Source: Gammaproteobacteria bacterium
GTDB taxonomy: Bacteria > Pseudomonadota > Gammaproteobacteria > Thiohalospirales > Thiohalospiraceae
Length of the DNA stretch: 7,376 nucleotides
Assembly: GCA_014762485.1 (NCBI GenBank)
Contig: JABURU010000132.1
Location: forward strand, 1-7,376
Direction: 5' to 3'
Part shown: positions 5,296 through 7,376 of the stretch, in pieces
Layout: every line of letters begins with the position of its first letter
How positions within the stretch are numbered: the first letter of the stretch is position 1
The notes under the pieces: generated by a model
What the model was told of the DNA's origin: nothing
What the model saw: the letters and a program-made list of their open reading frames with translations, nothing else
The model's database searches: none
Position numbers and translations under genes: made by a program

Positions 5296-7376
5296 TTATC
5301 CGGTAAATGAGCGAATTTCAGCCAACAACTCAACTTCATTATATGGTTTGCCGAAATAGGAGCTTGCTCCCAACTCCATCGCCCTTTCTTTATGACGCTC
5401 ACCCGTACGTGAAGTAATCATAATAACAGGCACGTCCTTTAACCTTTCGTCATTTCGAATATGTTGTAACAGATCATAACCATTCATCCTGGGCATCTCG
5501 ATATCAAGTAGTATGATATCTGGTGTTTGATCTTCAATAACTGCCAGGGCATCGATTCCATCTTTCGCTGTCATAACATCGAAGTGATTTTTCTGCAGGA
5601 ATTTCTCCGAAATTCTACGTACGGTAATAGAGTCATCGACAACCAGCACCTTCGTATTATCAGACACTGCAACATACTCTGCATTGGTTACATGTTTCTT
5701 AAAATGTTCGGTTCTAATCAGGGTGGCCAGATCAAGAATGAGTGCCACATGACCATCAGTCAAAATAGTACCACCCATTAATCCTTTTACACTTTCCAGT
5801 TGTGGTCCAATATTCTTGGTCACCACTTCCCGATTACCTAAATATTGTTCAATCCGAATTGCCGTACGGTGATTACCAAAATGAGTAAACAGTACCGGGT
5901 ATTTCGTTGATGAATCGCGGATCTGCTTAGGTTTTCCTAATACATCATCGAGCTCCAGGAAGTCATACATTTCGTCATACCAGATAATCTTTCCTTCATC
6001 GCTCGTCATCTCATCCAGCCTGGACTGAGTAATAGATTCAATCCCTTCGAGTCCGGCTAACGGGAATGCGAAAAAGTCATCGGCATTTTTTACCACCAAT
6101 ACTTGTAACAAAGACATTTTGGTTGGTAGATGCATGGTAAAGGTCGTGCCTTTACCTTTCTTCGTTGCGATGTGCAATGTGCCGCCAACACTCTTCACTT
6201 CCGTGTTTACCACATCCATCCCAACACCACGTCCAGAAATCTGGCTTACCTTATCGGCGGTACTTAATCCGGATTCAAAAATAAGCTGTGCTGCCTCTTC
6301 GTCCGAGATAACACTATTTTCAGGAACAATATTTAAGCTAATGGCCTTTTCCCGAATCGAATCTGTATCCAGACCGGCACCATCATCACTAATTGTGACA
6401 ATCAGTTCAGAGCCTTCATGAGCAAAGGTTAAGTGAATATTACCTGTCATGGACTTACCCTTGGCCTGACGAATTTCAGCTCGCTCTATACCATGGGATA
6501 CCGCGTTCCTGAGAATATGTTCCAATGGAGGGGTCACTTTTCGCAGAATAGTGCCATCCACATCAAGTTCTACACCATCTATCTTAAATTCAATTGATTT
6601 ATTTAACTCAGTAGCCGTCTGCTCAACAATACGGCGCAAACGACTTTCTATCGTCTGTACCCCGGTCATACGGGTTTTTAACAAGTTATCCTGTAGCTCA
6701 CGACTCAAGCGGTTGTGCTGTGTAAAAGACTTCTCAGAGCGATTTATCTCTTTACTAAATTCACCTTCGATGTTTACCAGATCATTCAATGTTTCCAGCA
6801 TACTCCTGGATAAAGTTTGTAGCTGGGTAAAGCGATCAAATTCCAATGGGTCGAAATCTCTGGACATTTCACCACCAGAGGCTTCCATGCGGTAAACAAT
6901 CTGTGATTCTGTTTCGATATCCAGTTCACGCAATTGATCTTTCAGGCGCTCAAGGGTGGTACCCAACTCGTCCATATTATTTTTAAAGCCACTAATATGC
7001 TGGCCAAAGTGACTTCCTAATGTATTACTTTCACTTGCCTGATTAATAATACTATCAATAAGTTCTGAACGAACCCGAATTTGCTCTGAGGCTGCCTGCT
7101 CTGAGTCTTCATCAATAACATCGATAGCTTGCTCTGGCTCTATTTGTATAGATTCATCTCCCAGTTCAGTATCCAGTGCCATCATCTCTGACAAATCAGT
7201 ATCTAATAGAGAGTCAATGTCATTATCTGATGCAAGTTGCTTCTCCTCGTCAGTGACATCATCTAATGATAAGTCCAGGTCAAGATCCATATCCAAACTT
7301 AACTCGTCATCCAGATCACTCTTTAAAAATGCGGCATCGTTATTAGCCAACTGGATGTCAGAGGTAATACCCAGCT
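5296..7376 (-). CDS. chpA: Hybrid chemosensory histidine kinase of ChpA/PilL type (C-terminal part, truncated by the window edge)
   Basis: This is the C-terminal part of a CheA-family kinase that passes phosphate to response regulators, probably controlling type IV pilus motility. The frame stays open to the window edge, so the N-terminus with its Hpt domains lies outside; the TTG at 7350-7348 is an internal codon. The 692 visible residues, counted from the first full codon (7374-7372), begin with an acidic Asp/Leu-rich linker (about 19-98). A helical dimerisation region (about 130-253) follows. The HATPase domain (about 258-418) has the N box HILRNAVSHGIE (286-297), DDGAG (330-334), GRGVGMD (381-387) and GKGTTF (407-412). 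A CheW-like domain spans about 419-556. A receiver domain (about 573-692) has acidic pair Asp580-Asp581, phospho-acceptor Asp624, Thr654 and Lys676, all intact. The fused C-terminal receiver is typical of ChpA/PilL and absent from E. coli CheA. chpC follows after 15 bp. The PilL/ChpA name is well supported by architecture and context. Confidence 0.9.
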   Translation of the reverse strand, partial: LGITSDIQLANNDAAFLKSDLDDELSLDMDLDLDLSLDDVTDEEKQLASDNDIDSLLDTDLSEMMALDTELGDESIQIEPEQAIDVIDEDSEQAASEQIRVRSELIDSIINQASESNTLGSHFGQHISGFKNNMDELGTTLERLKDQLRELDIETESQIVYRMEASGGEMSRDFDPLEFDRFTQLQTLSRSMLETLNDLVNIEGEFSKEINRSEKSFTQHNRLSRELQDNLLKTRMTGVQTIESRLRRIVEQTATELNKSIEFKIDGVELDVDGTILRKVTPPLEHILRNAVSHGIERAEIRQAKGKSMTGNIHLTFAHEGSELIVTISDDGAGLDTDSIREKAISLNIVPENSVISDEEAAQLIFESGLSTADKVSQISGRGVGMDVVNTEVKSVGGTLHIATKKGKGTTFTMHLPTKMSLLQVLVVKNADDFFAFPLAGLEGIESITQSRLDEMTSDEGKIIWYDEMYDFLELDDVLGKPKQIRDSSTKYPVLFTHFGNHRTAIRIEQYLGNREVVTKNIGPQLESVKGLMGGTILTDGHVALILDLATLIRTEHFKKHVTNAEYVAVSDNTKVLVVDDSITVRRISEKFLQKNHFDVMTAKDGIDALAVIEDQTPDIILLDIEMPRMNGYDLLQHIRNDERLKDVPVIMITSRTGERHKERAMELGASSYFGKPYNEVELLAEIRSFTG

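Noticed and set aside
7348..7350. TTG as the start of the hybrid kinase
   Set aside because: The frame continues without a stop to the window edge, and a ChpA-type kinase needs N-terminal Hpt domains, so the gene must begin outside.

Overview
The window looks like chromosomal core DNA of a gammaproteobacterium, probably outside the enteric group. This is inferred from gene content: an S-adenosylhomocysteine (SAH) riboswitch ahead of ahcY, the long bacterial form of AhcY, and a hybrid CheA of the ChpA/PilL type that controls type IV pili. No rRNA or marker phylogeny is available here. I see no tRNA, insertion sequence, CRISPR array or phage gene.

Layout. Positions 1-198 are the metK leader with a candidate promoter. 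The + strand then carries metK (199-1359), a 325-bp regulatory gap, ahcY (1685-3097), metF (3167-4012) and rsmE (4112-4837). The - strand carries chpC (5280-4834) and, upstream of it in the same transcription unit, a hybrid histidine kinase of the ChpA/PilL family that runs off the right edge (7376-5296). rsmE and chpC converge and overlap by 4 bp through their stop codons. All six protein genes are intact apart from the truncated kinase gene.

How the genes work together. MetK makes S-adenosylmethionine (SAM). Methyltransferases, including RsmE on 16S rRNA, convert SAM to SAH. AhcY hydrolyses SAH to homocysteine and adenosine. MetF makes the 5-methyltetrahydrofolate needed to remethylate homocysteine to methionine. 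The first three + strand genes are therefore most of the activated methyl cycle; no methionine synthase is in view.

Most informative signal. The ahcY leader holds a near-consensus SAH riboswitch (about 1577-1650). Immediately after it, a hairpin (1647-1682) buries the ahcY ribosome-binding site and shares bases with the aptamer pseudoknot. The two folds exclude each other, which suggests a translational ON switch: SAH binding would free the ribosome-binding site. Other non-coding structures are a two-part hairpin after metK, a strong hairpin between ahcY and metF, a good intrinsic terminator after metF, and a short-leader or leaderless start for rsmE.

The - strand half is the end of a Chp-type chemosensory cluster: the C-terminal part of the kinase (acidic linker, dimerisation, ATPase, CheW-like and receiver domains) followed by a CheW-like adaptor. 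metK and ahcY favour C/G-ending codons, whereas rsmE and the chp genes are visibly more AT-rich. High expression of metK and ahcY would explain this, so it is not by itself evidence of transfer.
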